Positions 8,387 to 15,028 of a stretch of DNA of 15,735 nt are shown here, one piece after another. The stretch lies in NCBI GenBank assembly GCA_905221605.1, contig CAJNDS010001515.1:1-15735 (forward strand). Reading direction: 5' to 3'. Source of the stretch: Symbiodinium natans (lineage: Eukaryota; Sar; Dinophyceae; Suessiales; Symbiodiniaceae). The notes below the pieces were generated by a model that ran no database searches, was not told where the DNA came from, and was given only the letters and a program-made list of their open reading frames with translations. A program made the position numbers and the translations under genes. Every line of letters begins with the position of its first letter. Within the stretch, counting starts at the first letter, position 1.

Positions 8387-8552
8387 GCACCCTCTTAACG
8401 AAGTAGCCCTGATTTTCGGTGGATGCAATGGCAAGTCACGCGTTGCCGGCGCAAAAGAGAGTGCAAGCAGACACGTGCCAAGGTTGAGTGTTCTGATTCT
8501 TGGTATGACCACTCATGTATACATACCGAAAACGATGGTCAAGAATCTAGCA

Positions 8553-8571
8553 CCCCCCCCCCCCCCCCCCC
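8553..8571. repeat. 19-base C homopolymer
   Basis: Pure C run between single-copy DNA and the next telomere-type block. Confidence 0.9.
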
Positions 8572-8598
8572 ATGCGCCTCGAAATAGCTAGGTATGAG

Positions 8599-8657
8599 CC
8601 TAAACCCTAAACCCCAAACCCTAAACCTTAAACCCTCCGACCCCAAAACCTAAACAG
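8599..8657 (-). repeat. Telomere-type block, CCCTAAA on plus
   Basis: About six units with CCCCAAA and CCTTAAA variants. It ends in the first copy of the 14-base direct repeat at 8650-8663. Confidence 0.93.
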
Positions 8658-8707
8658 TAGTTCCCGGAGGGTTTAGGGTTTAGGGTTTAGGGTCTAAACA
8701 GTAGTTC
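8650..8707. repeat. 14-base direct repeats flanking a (TTTAGGG)3 insert
   Basis: CTAAACAGTAGTTC occurs exactly at 8650-8663 and again at 8694-8707. The 30 bases between are CCGGAGGG plus three TTTAGGG units. The arrangement looks like a target-site duplication around a small inserted telomere-type module. Confidence 0.8.
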
Positions 8708-9051
8708 TCATGACTGCCCAAGGCTGTCGAAAGCTGGCACGTGGCTTGCACTGGAATCGTAGCTGCTGCAGCTGCGGAGCTAAGGCAGCGCTGTTCACAA
8801 GCAGCAACTAAGGAAGGGAAGGAAATTGGGAAAAACCCTAAACCCTAAACCCTAAACCCTAAACCCTAAACCCTAAACCCTAAACCCTAAGCCATAAACC
8901 CTAAACCCTAAACCTGAAAGGAAACTGTGACTTTCGTTGGAAGTGCACCAGCAAAAAAGTTGGGATTAGGCGCGGTGACCAACCGACTTGGACACACCTC
9001 GCTACCAGGTCGACAGGTTTGGCATTGAGTGGCATTATCATTATACTCATA
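8694..9051 (-). CDS. Possible two-exon 3' end around a telomere-repeat intron
   Basis: On the minus strand an exon at 9051-8914 begins after CAACAG, runs 46 codons in phase 0 and ends CAG|GTTTAGG. Its peptide is Cys-containing (ATQCQTCRPGSEVCPSR, later GALPTKVTVSFQ). The 106-base intron (8913-8808) starts with GTTTAGGG repeats and ends with a long pyrimidine tract plus CTTAG. The next exon (8807-8694) adds 37 codons (LLLVNSAALAPQLQQLRF...) and TAG. Phases agree (0/0). A competing frame through the first exon is also open and would continue the gene at 9280-10615, but it stops four codons after this intron. Function is unknown. The intron boundary is the clearest telomere-repeat intron in the window; the frame choice is not settled. 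Confidence 0.4.
8834..8914 (-). repeat. Telomere-type block, CCCTAAA on plus, between 10-base direct repeats
   Basis: About 11 units with CCCTAAG and CCATAAA variants. The flanks AAGGAAATTG (8819-8828) and AAGGAAACTG (8918-8927) match at 9 of 10 bases in direct orientation, as a target-site duplication would. Confidence 0.93.
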
Positions 9052-9060
9052 CTGTTGTTC

Positions 9061-9150
9061 TTACTGTTAAATTTATTACTCTATTATTACTGCTAAATTT
9101 ATTACTCCATTATTACTGCTGTTATTTCTGTTCAATTTATTACTCTATTA
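9061..9150. repeat. 26-base AT-rich tandem repeat, three units
   Basis: TTACTGYTAAATTTATTACTC plus YATTA is repeated at 9061-9086 and 9087-9112. The third unit (9113-9150) carries a 12-base insertion. It lies in the presumed intron upstream (minus strand) of the exon starting at 9051. Confidence 0.85.
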
Positions 9151-9279
9151 TTGCTATGTTTGTTCGCACTCTTGTTATAAATTTTGTTATGACGGACAAT
9201 GCCTGAAGCCTGGTCACTGGGACTTCTACTGTGCGGAGTCAAACACTTTTAAGTCAAGCACTTGAAGTGAAGAACAAAC

Positions 9280-10615
9280 CTGCTGGGTTCGTGGTTGCCC
9301 TTCGCAAACAGTTCGTAAAGAGAATTCGATAGGTTCCCACCAGGTTTGCTTCTGAGTTTTCCGAAGGCCTGAGACCTTCCAGAAGAGACGAAGCCAGCAA
9401 CGGAAGACTCTGAAGAACGAGATGTACTGCGCATGCGATTCCGAACGTCTTCGCGATTTGGCATCCTTTGAACAACATGAAGCTGGGAAGTGGTCCACTA
9501 TCCACAGCTTCTGATCATCTGCATGTTGCAGCGGAATCGCAACGCGCGTAAAGATAAACCCTGTATTGTGTGTCGTGTATTGCATCGATGTATTGCGTGC
9601 TTTGCACGTCAGCTTCAGATCAGTCCGAAAGCTTGCAGGACACCCTTCCCCGCGAAGCTCTTGCGCGTTCGCACGCGTGTGGGCCCAAGGTCCATGCCAC
9701 CCAGTAGCCGTAGCCTCCTCGTGTCAACCTCATCCTCAAATTCCTGCGGTCTTGTGGAGACTGCCTGCAGAAACTTGTCAAGATTCTTGAGGTGCCGGAC
9801 ATGCATCTCGTGATCTGGAGGGACCATGGTGCCCACCGGGAGATACTTCGACCGCTCGCGCAAAGTGGGCATGCTCCAGGAACATTCGACATCGGATGGC
9901 TCCTCAAAGTCCACGAGAACTGGCTCTTCTTTGATCATCTTCCTGGGTTGGTCTTTAAACCCTCCGAAAACTTTTTTTATGTAGGGTCCCTTACAAAAAC
10001 CCAAATAAGGAAAATTAGACAAATGTCCCAAAAACCAACCCAGCTTCCTCAAGTAGCCCCGCACCTGGACTGCAACGACGCAAGAGGCACACGAGTCACG
10101 TGAACTCCCCGAGTCGTCGGACCACATTTTGACAGGTTCCTCTTCAGTGCCTCAGTTCAGGGTTTAGGGTTTAGGGTCTAGGATCTAGGGTTTAGGGTTT
10201 GGTGGCCCAGGCACCATCTTGCAATAAGGGTTCCCCTTTGGTCGGGTTGGCGACTTTCTAAGGGAAGCTTGAATCAACAAAAGGGGAAAGGGTACTGCTG
10301 GGCTACCCTAAACCCCAAACCCTGAGCTCTAAACCCTAAACCCTAAACCCTAAACCCTAAACCCTAAACCCTAAACCCTAAACCCTAAACCCTAAACCCT
10401 AAACCCTAAACCCTAAACCCTAAACCCTAAACCCTAAACCCTGAACCTAAACCCCAAAACCCATTTTTAACAACAAAAAAGAGGCAACCAAGAGGGTACC
10501 ACTGGGCCAGCAAGGTGCTGACACTTGAGGAATCATCAGCCATGTTGGGGAGCTGCGATGGAGCCAGACGCGATGGCCCGCATGCGTGCTCGCGCTTCAC
10601 CTCCTTCGCAGGGTT
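9280..10615 (-). CDS. Four-exon gene model, product unrecognised (5' and 3' ends uncertain)
   Basis: Minus-strand exons 10615-10500, 10139-10065, 9942-9642 and 9482-9280 join to 231 codons without a stop, phases agreeing at each junction. Acceptors are CTTAAG, GAAGAG|G, CCCAG|G and CCCAG; donors are GTACCC, GTGCGG, GTCCTG (weak) and GTTTGT. Exon 1 contains an in-frame ATG at 10543 (MADDSSSVSTLLAQ), a possible start, but the frame is open back to 10615. Exon 3 is the strongest, with mostly G/C third positions and segments such as KEEPVLVDFEEPSD, RERSKYLPVGTMVPPDHEM and EFEDEVDTRRLRLLGGMD. Exon 4 is basic and Ser-rich (MPNREDVRNRMRSTSRSSE, NLSNSLYELFAKGNHEPS). It looks like a soluble, charged protein with no signal peptide, membrane segment or known motif. 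Intron 1 (360 bases) contains telomere-type blocks in both orientations. Without the last splice, the frame would end at 9249. Confidence 0.55.
10157..10202 (+). repeat. Telomere-type block, TTTAGGG on plus, in intron 1 of the 9280-10615 gene
   Basis: About six units with TCTAGGA/TCTAGGG variants. On the coding strand it reads CCCTAAA and lies 17 bases upstream of the exon-2 acceptor. Confidence 0.92.
10272..10512. repeat. Imperfect direct repeats bordering the 16-unit block
   Basis: The left flank (about 10275-10302) reads CAACAAAAGGGGAA then AGGGTACTGCTGGGCTA. The right flank (about 10471-10508) reads CAACAAAAAAGAGGCAA then GAGGGTACCACTGGGCCA. Both keep the same order of sub-motifs in direct orientation. 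Confidence 0.6.
10305..10461 (-). repeat. Long telomere-type block, 16 perfect TAAACCC on plus
   Basis: Sixteen uninterrupted units span 10330-10441, with variant units at both ends. It also falls inside intron 1 of the 9280-10615 gene, opposite in orientation to the block at 10157, so the intron transcript could fold back on itself. Confidence 0.97.
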
Positions 10616-10620
10616 CTTAA

Positions 10621-10736
10621 GGGAGGGTTGGGGGTTTAGGGTAGGGAGGGTTGGGGGTTTAGGGTTTAGGGTTTAGGGTTTAGGGTTTAGGGTTTAGGGT
10701 TCAGGGCTTAGGGTTTAGGGTTTAGGGTTTAGGGTA
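10621..10736 (+). repeat. Telomere-type block, TTTAGGG on plus, with 23-base duplication
   Basis: GGGAGGGTTGGGGGTTTAGG occurs at 10621 and again at 10644 (period 23), followed by about 11 heptamers to 10736. On the minus strand this gives a pyrimidine-rich CCCTAAA tract leading directly into the CTTAAG acceptor at 10616. Confidence 0.94.
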
Positions 10737-10812
10737 TGTAACCCAAGGTTCCCAAAAACTCCCAACTCTTCCCTAAGGCCCTCTAAGCTTCCCCAGGACC
10801 CAACCCCATGAA

Positions 10813-10903
10813 CCCTCAAACCCTGAAACCCTAAACCCTAAACCCTAAACCCTAAACCCTAAATCCTAAACCCTCAAACCCTCAAACCCTAAACCCTAAA
10901 CCC
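10813..10903 (-). repeat. Telomere-type block, CCCTAAA on plus
   Basis: About 12 units with CCCTCAA and TCCTAAA variants. The 10737-10812 spacer shows only diverged A/C-rich sequence. Confidence 0.94.
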
Positions 10904-10919
10904 CCCTCCCTTCAGGACC

Positions 10920-11163
10920 CTAGAGCTCCTTCTGCACGTCTCCGACGTCTGTCGGCGGGCACTTCGCGACCAGCAAGTCGAACCTTGGATGGCCCTCGTA
11001 TCAACAAAACGCCCTAAACCCTAAACCCTAAACCCTAAACCCTAAACCCCAAACCCTAAAGTGGCAAAAACAACCTGCACATGCCCCAAAGTGCATTCCT
11101 GGGAGCTCTGCGACAGCGGTCGACGAGGTGCATCCCATGGCTCAAGCTTCAAAGCGAGGCGCC
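10920..11163 (-). CDS. Two 3'-terminal exons around an 80-base telomere-repeat intron
   Basis: A minus-strand exon at 11163-11075 follows a very good acceptor (CCTTGTTCCGCAG|G) and reads two bases plus 29 codons (RLALKLEPWDAPRRPLSQ... ending CTLGHVQ) to CAG|GTTGTT. The intron (11074-10995) contains about seven TTTAGGG-type units on the coding strand and ends ATACGAG|G. The last exon (10994-10920) is in phase 0: 24 codons (GHPRFDLLVAKCPPTDVGD... ending QKEL) and TAG, with strongly G/C-ending codons. Spliced frames agree exactly. The plus strand is also open here but has lower third-position GC. The product is unrecognised. It lies upstream of, and in the same orientation as, the 9280-10615 gene. 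Confidence 0.5.
11010..11061 (-). repeat. Telomere-type block, CCCTAAA on plus, inside the 10995-11074 intron
   Basis: About seven units, one CCCCAAA variant. It fills most of the 80-base putative intron. Confidence 0.95.
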
Positions 11164-11179
11164 CTGCGGAACAAGGATG

Positions 11180-11410
11180 GTTAGGGCAGACTCCCTAAAA
11201 AAACTCGCTGCAGCACAGAACTGAATAGGGTTTAGGGTTTAGGGTTTAGGGTTTAGGGTTTAGGGTTTAGGGTTTAGGGTTTAGGGTTTAGGGTTTAGGG
11301 TTTAGGGTTTAGGGTTTAAGCCCTTTGAACAACATGTAGGGCCCCTTAACCCAACAAATAAGGGAAACAACGGTAGGGCAGACTCCCCCAATAACAACCC
11401 ACCGCGCACA
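11180..11410. repeat. Imperfect direct repeats bordering the 12-unit block
   Basis: GGTTAGGGCAGACTCCC (about 11180-11196) and GGTAGGGCAGACTCCC (about 11371-11386) lie on either side of the array at 11226-11319. The bases after them remain loosely similar for about 25 positions. Confidence 0.65.
11226..11319 (+). repeat. Telomere-type block, 12 perfect TTTAGGG on plus
   Basis: Perfect units run 11231-11314 without interruption. Confidence 0.97.
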
Positions 11411-11502
11411 TCACATGTTCGCCATTTAAAACTGGGGGTTGTACGTGGGGTACCTAATTTTTAGCTACCAGTAACATCTGGCTTTAAACCCTCTGAATCC
11501 CT

Positions 11503-11586
11503 ACCCCCCCCCCTCTCCCCCCCCTCTCCCCCCCCTCTCCCCCCCCCGCTCCGCCCCCGCTCCGCCCCCCCCACCCCCCCTCCCCT
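11503..11586. repeat. Pyrimidine-rich (CTCTCCCCCCC)n tract
   Basis: About 84 bases of almost pure C/T on the plus strand: runs of seven to nine C separated by TCT, then CCGCT. A homopurine-homopyrimidine mirror tract of this kind could form triplex DNA, with a G-rich opposite strand. Confidence 0.9.
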
Positions 11587-11593
11587 GCCGGTG

Positions 11594-11763
11594 TGGTTTA
11601 GCGTTTTAGGCTATAGGGCTTCGGGTTTTCGGGTCTACGTTTTAGGGTTTTGGGTTTTGGCTTTAGGGTTTAGGGTTGTAGGGTTTGGGGTTTAGGCTAT
11701 AGGGCTTAGGGTAGGATCTTTGCATCTGAATTCTTAGGGTTTAGGTGTAGCGCTTAGGGTTTT
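11594..11763 (+). repeat. Strongly diverged telomere-type block, TTTAGGG on plus
   Basis: About 18 eroded units (TTTTAGG, CTATAGGG, TTCGGG, TTTTGGG). It is the most decayed block of this size and may be an old insertion. Confidence 0.85.
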
Positions 11764-11932
11764 CCAACGGGGGAAGGGGACAGCCAGGAGTCCTTTGTGG
11801 TCGCCACGGCCCTTCGTTCTAAGGTATATACGGGGCTCCCGAAGGGTCGTACTCGTCCTGTTGGCCTTTTTGCTTCCCGGGTTTCTCAGCTTATCAGGTC
11901 CTTCTCCAAGCTGATTAGCTGTGGTGATGCTC
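11764..11932. other. Spacer open in several frames, no gene called
   Basis: The stretch stays open for more than 40 codons in at least two plus frames and one minus frame, so openness carries no information. One plus frame (...QESFVVATALRSK) ends at AAG|GTATAT, a possible donor. Confidence 0.3.
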
Positions 11933-12017
11933 CTAAACCCTGCACCCTAAACCCTAAACCCTAAACCTTAAACCCTAAACCCTAAACCCTAAACCCTAAA
12001 CCCTAAACCCTAAACCC
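11933..12017 (-). repeat. Telomere-type block, CCCTAAA on plus
   Basis: About 12 units, starting with diverged CCCTGCA and CCTTAAA forms. Confidence 0.95.
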
Positions 12018-12153
12018 TTCGTGGTGGTGGTGCCTTGATCTGGTGGTGCCTTTGGTGTGGTGGCCCGGCGCTTGTGGTGCCTTTCGTGTAGTGGTGCCTG
12101 GGTGCTGCCTTTGGTGCCTCTAACGGTGGTGCCGTGGCGTGTGGTGGCGCTTG
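12018..12153. repeat. TGGTGCC-rich short repeat
   Basis: About ten irregular copies of GGTGGTGCC / TGGTGCCTTT lie between two telomere-type blocks of opposite orientation. No coding frame is supported. Confidence 0.8.
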
Positions 12154-12240
12154 TGTTTAGGGTTTAGGGTTTAGGGTTTAGGGTTTAGGGTTTAGGGTTT
12201 AGGGTTTAGGGTTTAGGGTTTAGGGTTTAGGGTTTAGGGT
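12154..12240 (+). repeat. Telomere-type block, 12 perfect TTTAGGG on plus
   Basis: Perfect units run 12156-12239. Confidence 0.97.
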
Positions 12241-12330
12241 GCTATGCCCTCCCTCCGCCGACGTCTAAGGCAGCGGCAGCTGAGGCGCAAGATCCGTGCC
12301 ATTGCCAGGGCCTCGACTGTCGGGGTTCTG

Positions 12331-12487
12331 TCTTAGGGTTTCAGGGGTTTAGGGTCTTAGGGTCTTAGGGGCTTAGGGTCTTAGGGTTTCAGGGGTTTAG
12401 GGTCTTAGGGGTTTAGGGTCTTAGGGTTTCAGGGGTTTAGGGTTTCAGGGGTTTAGGGTCTTAGGGTTTAGGGGTTGAGGGTTCGGT
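12331..12487 (+). repeat. Variant telomere-type array with TCTTAGGG and TTTCAGGGG units
   Basis: A 23-25-base higher-order unit (TTTCAGGGG, TTTAGGG, TCTTAGGG) is repeated about five times. It is a homogenised variant family unlike the plain blocks. Confidence 0.93.
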
Positions 12488-12930
12488 TTGTTCATGGGCT
12501 CTGGGTCTTTTAGGCTTTATAGGGTTTTTTTTTGACTTATAGCTTTCATGGACTCGGGGCGCCCATTGCCACATGCTCAGGTGTTGGGCTCAACCTGCAC
12601 CCTCAACCCTAAACCTAGCTGCTGAGTACCCTGGGCCAAACAAGGTTCACATTTCAGATATGGTAGGATTATGTATGCCCCAAACGGCTGAAGGTGACCT
12701 ATGCAGCTACCAAGTAGACCTCAAACCAAACCCCACACCTTGTGCAGGCCTAAGCCCTGAACCCTAAAACCTAAAGTGGCCTTTGTAGGGCCTCTCATGG
12801 TCAGCATACAGACAGCATGCAAAGTGCTTCGGTTCTGGGGCCACCCCTGCACCCCAAAATCCCCAAATCCCAAACGCCCTCGAATTGGCCCGATCCCCCC
12901 CCTACCCTGAACCCACAAAATCTCTGACAA
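12488..12930. other. Spacer with scattered telomere-like traces, no gene
   Basis: Single CCCTAAA-like units occur near 12605 and 12745-12775. A plus frame at 12573-12767 and a minus frame at 12721-12945 are partly translations of these repeats (GFRVQGLG-type peptides) and are not called. Confidence 0.5.
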
Positions 12931-12934
12931 GCCT

Positions 12935-13072
12935 TTATAAACCACTATACACCCTTATAAACCCTTATGACCCTTTCTACACCCTTATCAGCCCTTTGTA
13001 ACTCTTTGTAAACCCTTGTAAACGAAACGTAACCCTTATAAACCCTTCTAAACTAAACTCTTATATAAACCC
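12935..13072 (-). repeat. CCCTTATAAA array, telomere-like 10-13-base units
   Basis: About 11 units of the form AAACCCTTATAAA / ACCCTTTGTAAA, resembling CCCTAAA expanded by three or four bases. Confidence 0.8.
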
Positions 13073-13142
13073 TTAAACCCCCTAACTTGCAAGAAGCCCC
13101 AAGAACGACGAACAAAAACAAAAAACTCCAGGGCCCCCGAAG

Positions 13143-13189
13143 GGGTTTAGGGTTTAGGGTTTAGAGTTCAGGTTTAGGGTTTAGGGTAG
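13143..13189 (+). repeat. Telomere-type block, TTTAGGG on plus
   Basis: About six units, one TTTAGAG and one shortened. Confidence 0.92.
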
Positions 13190-13455
13190 AATTCCCTTAC
13201 AGGAGCTCGAGCGGTTGAAGGGGTTAAGGTATCTAGGGCGTTGAGGGTTAAGTCAGGAATTTACCGCACAGCTAATAGGGTCTTAGGGCGTGAGATTCAT
13301 TCGTTTAATTCTCGATTGCCAGGCTCCGCACTCAGCATCAGTTCAGACCTGACAAGCTTCTTCTATCAAGGCCGGTGGCCTCTTTATCTGTTACCCTTAT
13401 GCCTTAATATAGCCCCTAGATGCCCTAACAAGAAGTCCCCTACAAAACAGAAGCC

Positions 13456-13548
13456 CTACTTAAAAGACCACCAGGCAATATAAAGCTTCTTGCTCCGAGC
13501 GGAATCTGGCGCGTTCGAGGCTTCATCATATGTTACCGTCGTAACCCC
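13456..13548 (-). CDS. Putative 3'-terminal exon, unrecognised product
   Basis: On the minus strand, CTTTTTGGGCTCAG|GGG is a good pyrimidine-rich acceptor, followed by 30 codons in phase 0 and a TAG at 13458-13456. The peptide contains VTTVTYDEASNAPDSARSKK and ends LYIAWWSFK. No domain is recognisable. The region upstream on the coding strand (13549-13690) contains a G/C homopolymer and no clear preceding exon. It has the same orientation as the other minus-strand exons. The rest of the 13190-13690 spacer shows no further convincing gene. Confidence 0.3.
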   Translation of the reverse strand, partial: GVTTVTYDEASNAPDSARSKKLYIAWWSFK

Positions 13549-13595
13549 CTGAGCCCAAAAAGAGGTCCAACCCTGAACCCTTCTTGTTGTGTGCT

Positions 13596-13610
13596 GGGGG
13601 GGGGGGGGGG
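13596..13610. repeat. 15-base G homopolymer
   Basis: Pure G run in a G/T-rich patch. Confidence 0.9.
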
Positions 13611-13694
13611 TTGGGGTTTGGTGGTTATTGCTTGCTGGATCCAAGGTGGCAACTTGCGGCAGGTACATGGTCGACCCCACAAAACCCTGTACAC

Positions 13695-13795
13695 CCTAAG
13701 CCCTAAACCCTAAACCCTCAACCCGAAAACCCTCAAGCTCTGAAGCACTAAGCCCGAAAACCCGAAAGCCCGAAAACCGAAAGCCCGAAAAGATA
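13695..13795 (-). repeat. CCCTAAA block passing into CCCGAAA/CCCGAAAG variants
   Basis: Three CCCTAAA-type units are followed by CCTCAAG and then about six CCCGAAAA / CCCGAAAG units (13750-13790), a T-to-G variant family with added A. Confidence 0.88.
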
Positions 13796-13883
13796 CCCCT
13801 CTTAGGGCTGTACCAGGAAGCCCGAGCTGAGGGTCTAATTCGCTACGCCCAACCTGCCACTGTATACCTGCCGGTTAGTTCAG

Positions 13884-13909
13884 AGGTTAGGGTTAGGGTT
13901 TAGGGTTAC
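13884..13909 (+). repeat. Short telomere-type block, TTTAGGG on plus
   Basis: Three to four TTAGGG/TTTAGGG units. Confidence 0.85.
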
Positions 13910-14104
13910 TTTTAGAGTGAAAACCCTCGTAGCATGGAGGCAAACGGTGACAGATAGGGTCCCTCTGCCCCAAGTGTCAGACCTTGCCACGATTGCAGGG
14001 GTGAGAATCATACCATGGACCTGTGCCGGCAGCGTGTGGGATGTTACGGTTCAGGGCTGGAGGGCTTAGGGTTTATTGGCTCAGGGGTGTCGGCTGGACA
14101 CGCC

Positions 14105-14205
14105 TAGAAGTAAGAACCCAGAGCCCTGAGCTCGAAACCCAGAACCCAAAACCTGAACCTCAAACCCTAAGCCCAAGATCCGGAACTCTAAGCCCAGAAC
14201 CCCAA
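14105..14205 (-). repeat. Diverged telomere-type stretch, CCCTAAA-like on plus
   Basis: Eroded units such as CCCAGAA, CCCAAAA, CCTCAAACCCTAAG and CCCAGAACCCC, leading into the possible acceptor CCAAGCAG|G or GCTAAG|G at 14207-14215. Confidence 0.75.
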
Positions 14206-14211
14206 GCAGGC

Positions 14212-14530
14212 TAAGGTAACGAGTTGGCCGAGACCTCAAGAAAAACTGTTGGCCATGATGGTGGCGATAGCAGCTCGGTGCAAAGCCAATTGAAGAGTGC
14301 GCTGCGCGTCCAAGCTTCCAGTGGTGCTTTTGCCGCGATCGAGGCATCTGTCGTGACCCGGGAAAAAATGCTGATCTTTTGGTGGCGACCGCAGCTCCGC
14401 GCAAGCTCAGCTGCAGGGCGTGCTGCACATCCAATGTGTTGCAACTGTCTTTGCCGCAGTCCTCCGTGACTGCAGAGGGGACTCCAGGGGCTTCGAAGTG
14501 TACTCGGCCTACCTGTATACTTGGGTTGTA
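14212..14530 (+). pseudogene. Decayed fragment with two RCC1-like repeats (GGDSS...QLK...GAFAAI)
   Basis: The DNA at 14260-14345 and 14381-14466 aligns end to end without gaps, with roughly two thirds of bases identical. In matching frames the two units read GGDSSSVQSQLKSALRVQAS then SGAFAAIEA, and GGDRSSAQAQLQGVLHIQ then CVATVFAAV. The spacing is 121 bases, one more than 40 codons, so the second unit is out of frame; the extra base probably lies in the A-run near 14362-14367, within a decayed VVTWG-NAD linker. I recall this roughly 40-residue unit from many Symbiodiniaceae predicted proteins annotated as RCC1/HERC-like beta-propellers; that is memory, not a search. RCC1 propellers normally need about seven units and only two are present. 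An upstream CCCTAAA-like tract ends in an AG|G. This is most likely an exon of a larger gene that has decayed, or a dispersed fragment. Confidence 0.6.
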
Positions 14531-14563
14531 ACCCTAAACCCTCAGCCCTAAGCCCTAAACCCT
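14529..14563 (-). repeat. Telomere-type block, CCCTAAA on plus
   Basis: Five units with CCCTCAG and CCCTAAG variants, 15 bases before an oppositely oriented block. Confidence 0.9.
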
Positions 14564-14577
14564 TTGAGACCACCACG

Positions 14578-14712
14578 GGGTTTAGGGTTTAGGGCTTAGA
14601 GTTTAGGGTTTAGGGCTTAGGGTTCGGGATTAGGGTTTAAGGTGTAGGGTTTGGGGCTTAGGGTCAAGGGTGTAGGGTTTAGGGGTTTGGCCTAGGGTTG
14701 AGGGTTTACGGT
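14578..14712 (+). repeat. Telomere-type block, TTTAGGG on plus, degenerate
   Basis: About 18 units with CTTAGGG, TTTAGAG, GTGTAGGG and TTTGGGG variants. Confidence 0.92.
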
Positions 14713-15028
14713 ACCAATTTAGGCTTCAACGTGAAGGGTTGAGGATTCTAGGGGCTGGAACCCAAACATATTGAAACCTACAAGCCTGTTAGAAGTCACA
14801 AAAAACCCTGGGAACTTGAACCCATAATCCCTACTACCCATAGCCCTGCGCCCCAAAATAGCAAGCGTAAACCCGAAAACCCAAGACTTTGAACCTTCAA
14901 GCCCGACGGCCCTGAAGCCTCAATCCTAAAAACGCTAACCCTCCCCGCCCCCCCTCACCCCAAACTCTGAAGCCCCCAAGCCCCTAAACCAAGAAAGTGG
15001 TGGGCATCCTAGGATGCAGTAATACAGA
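14713..15028. other. Spacer of diverged A/C-rich sequence, no gene
   Basis: Contains scattered AACCC and CCCGAAA-like words, probably eroded telomere-type repeat, and no credible open frame. Confidence 0.6.

Noticed and set aside
8710-8811. 34-codon plus-strand frame with ATG (MTAQGCRKLARGLHWN)
   Set aside because: The opposite strand has a longer frame with a matching acceptor and phase, so this is more likely its shadow.
9322-9336. Idea that 9465-9479 and 11322-11336 (shared CCTTTGAACAACATG) are a repeat family
   Set aside because: A single 15-base match without flanking similarity could be chance in a window this size. Kept only as a note.
12244-12336. 31-codon plus-strand Arg-rich frame between two TTTAGGG blocks
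   Set aside because: Protein-like at first sight (MPSLRRRLRQRQLRRK), but it is short, other frames are open too, and the stop is made by the next repeat block.
14081-14434. 117-codon minus-strand frame
   Set aside because: One half translates degenerate heptamers (GLGFEVQVLGSGF-type); the other half is the antisense of the RCC1-like units.
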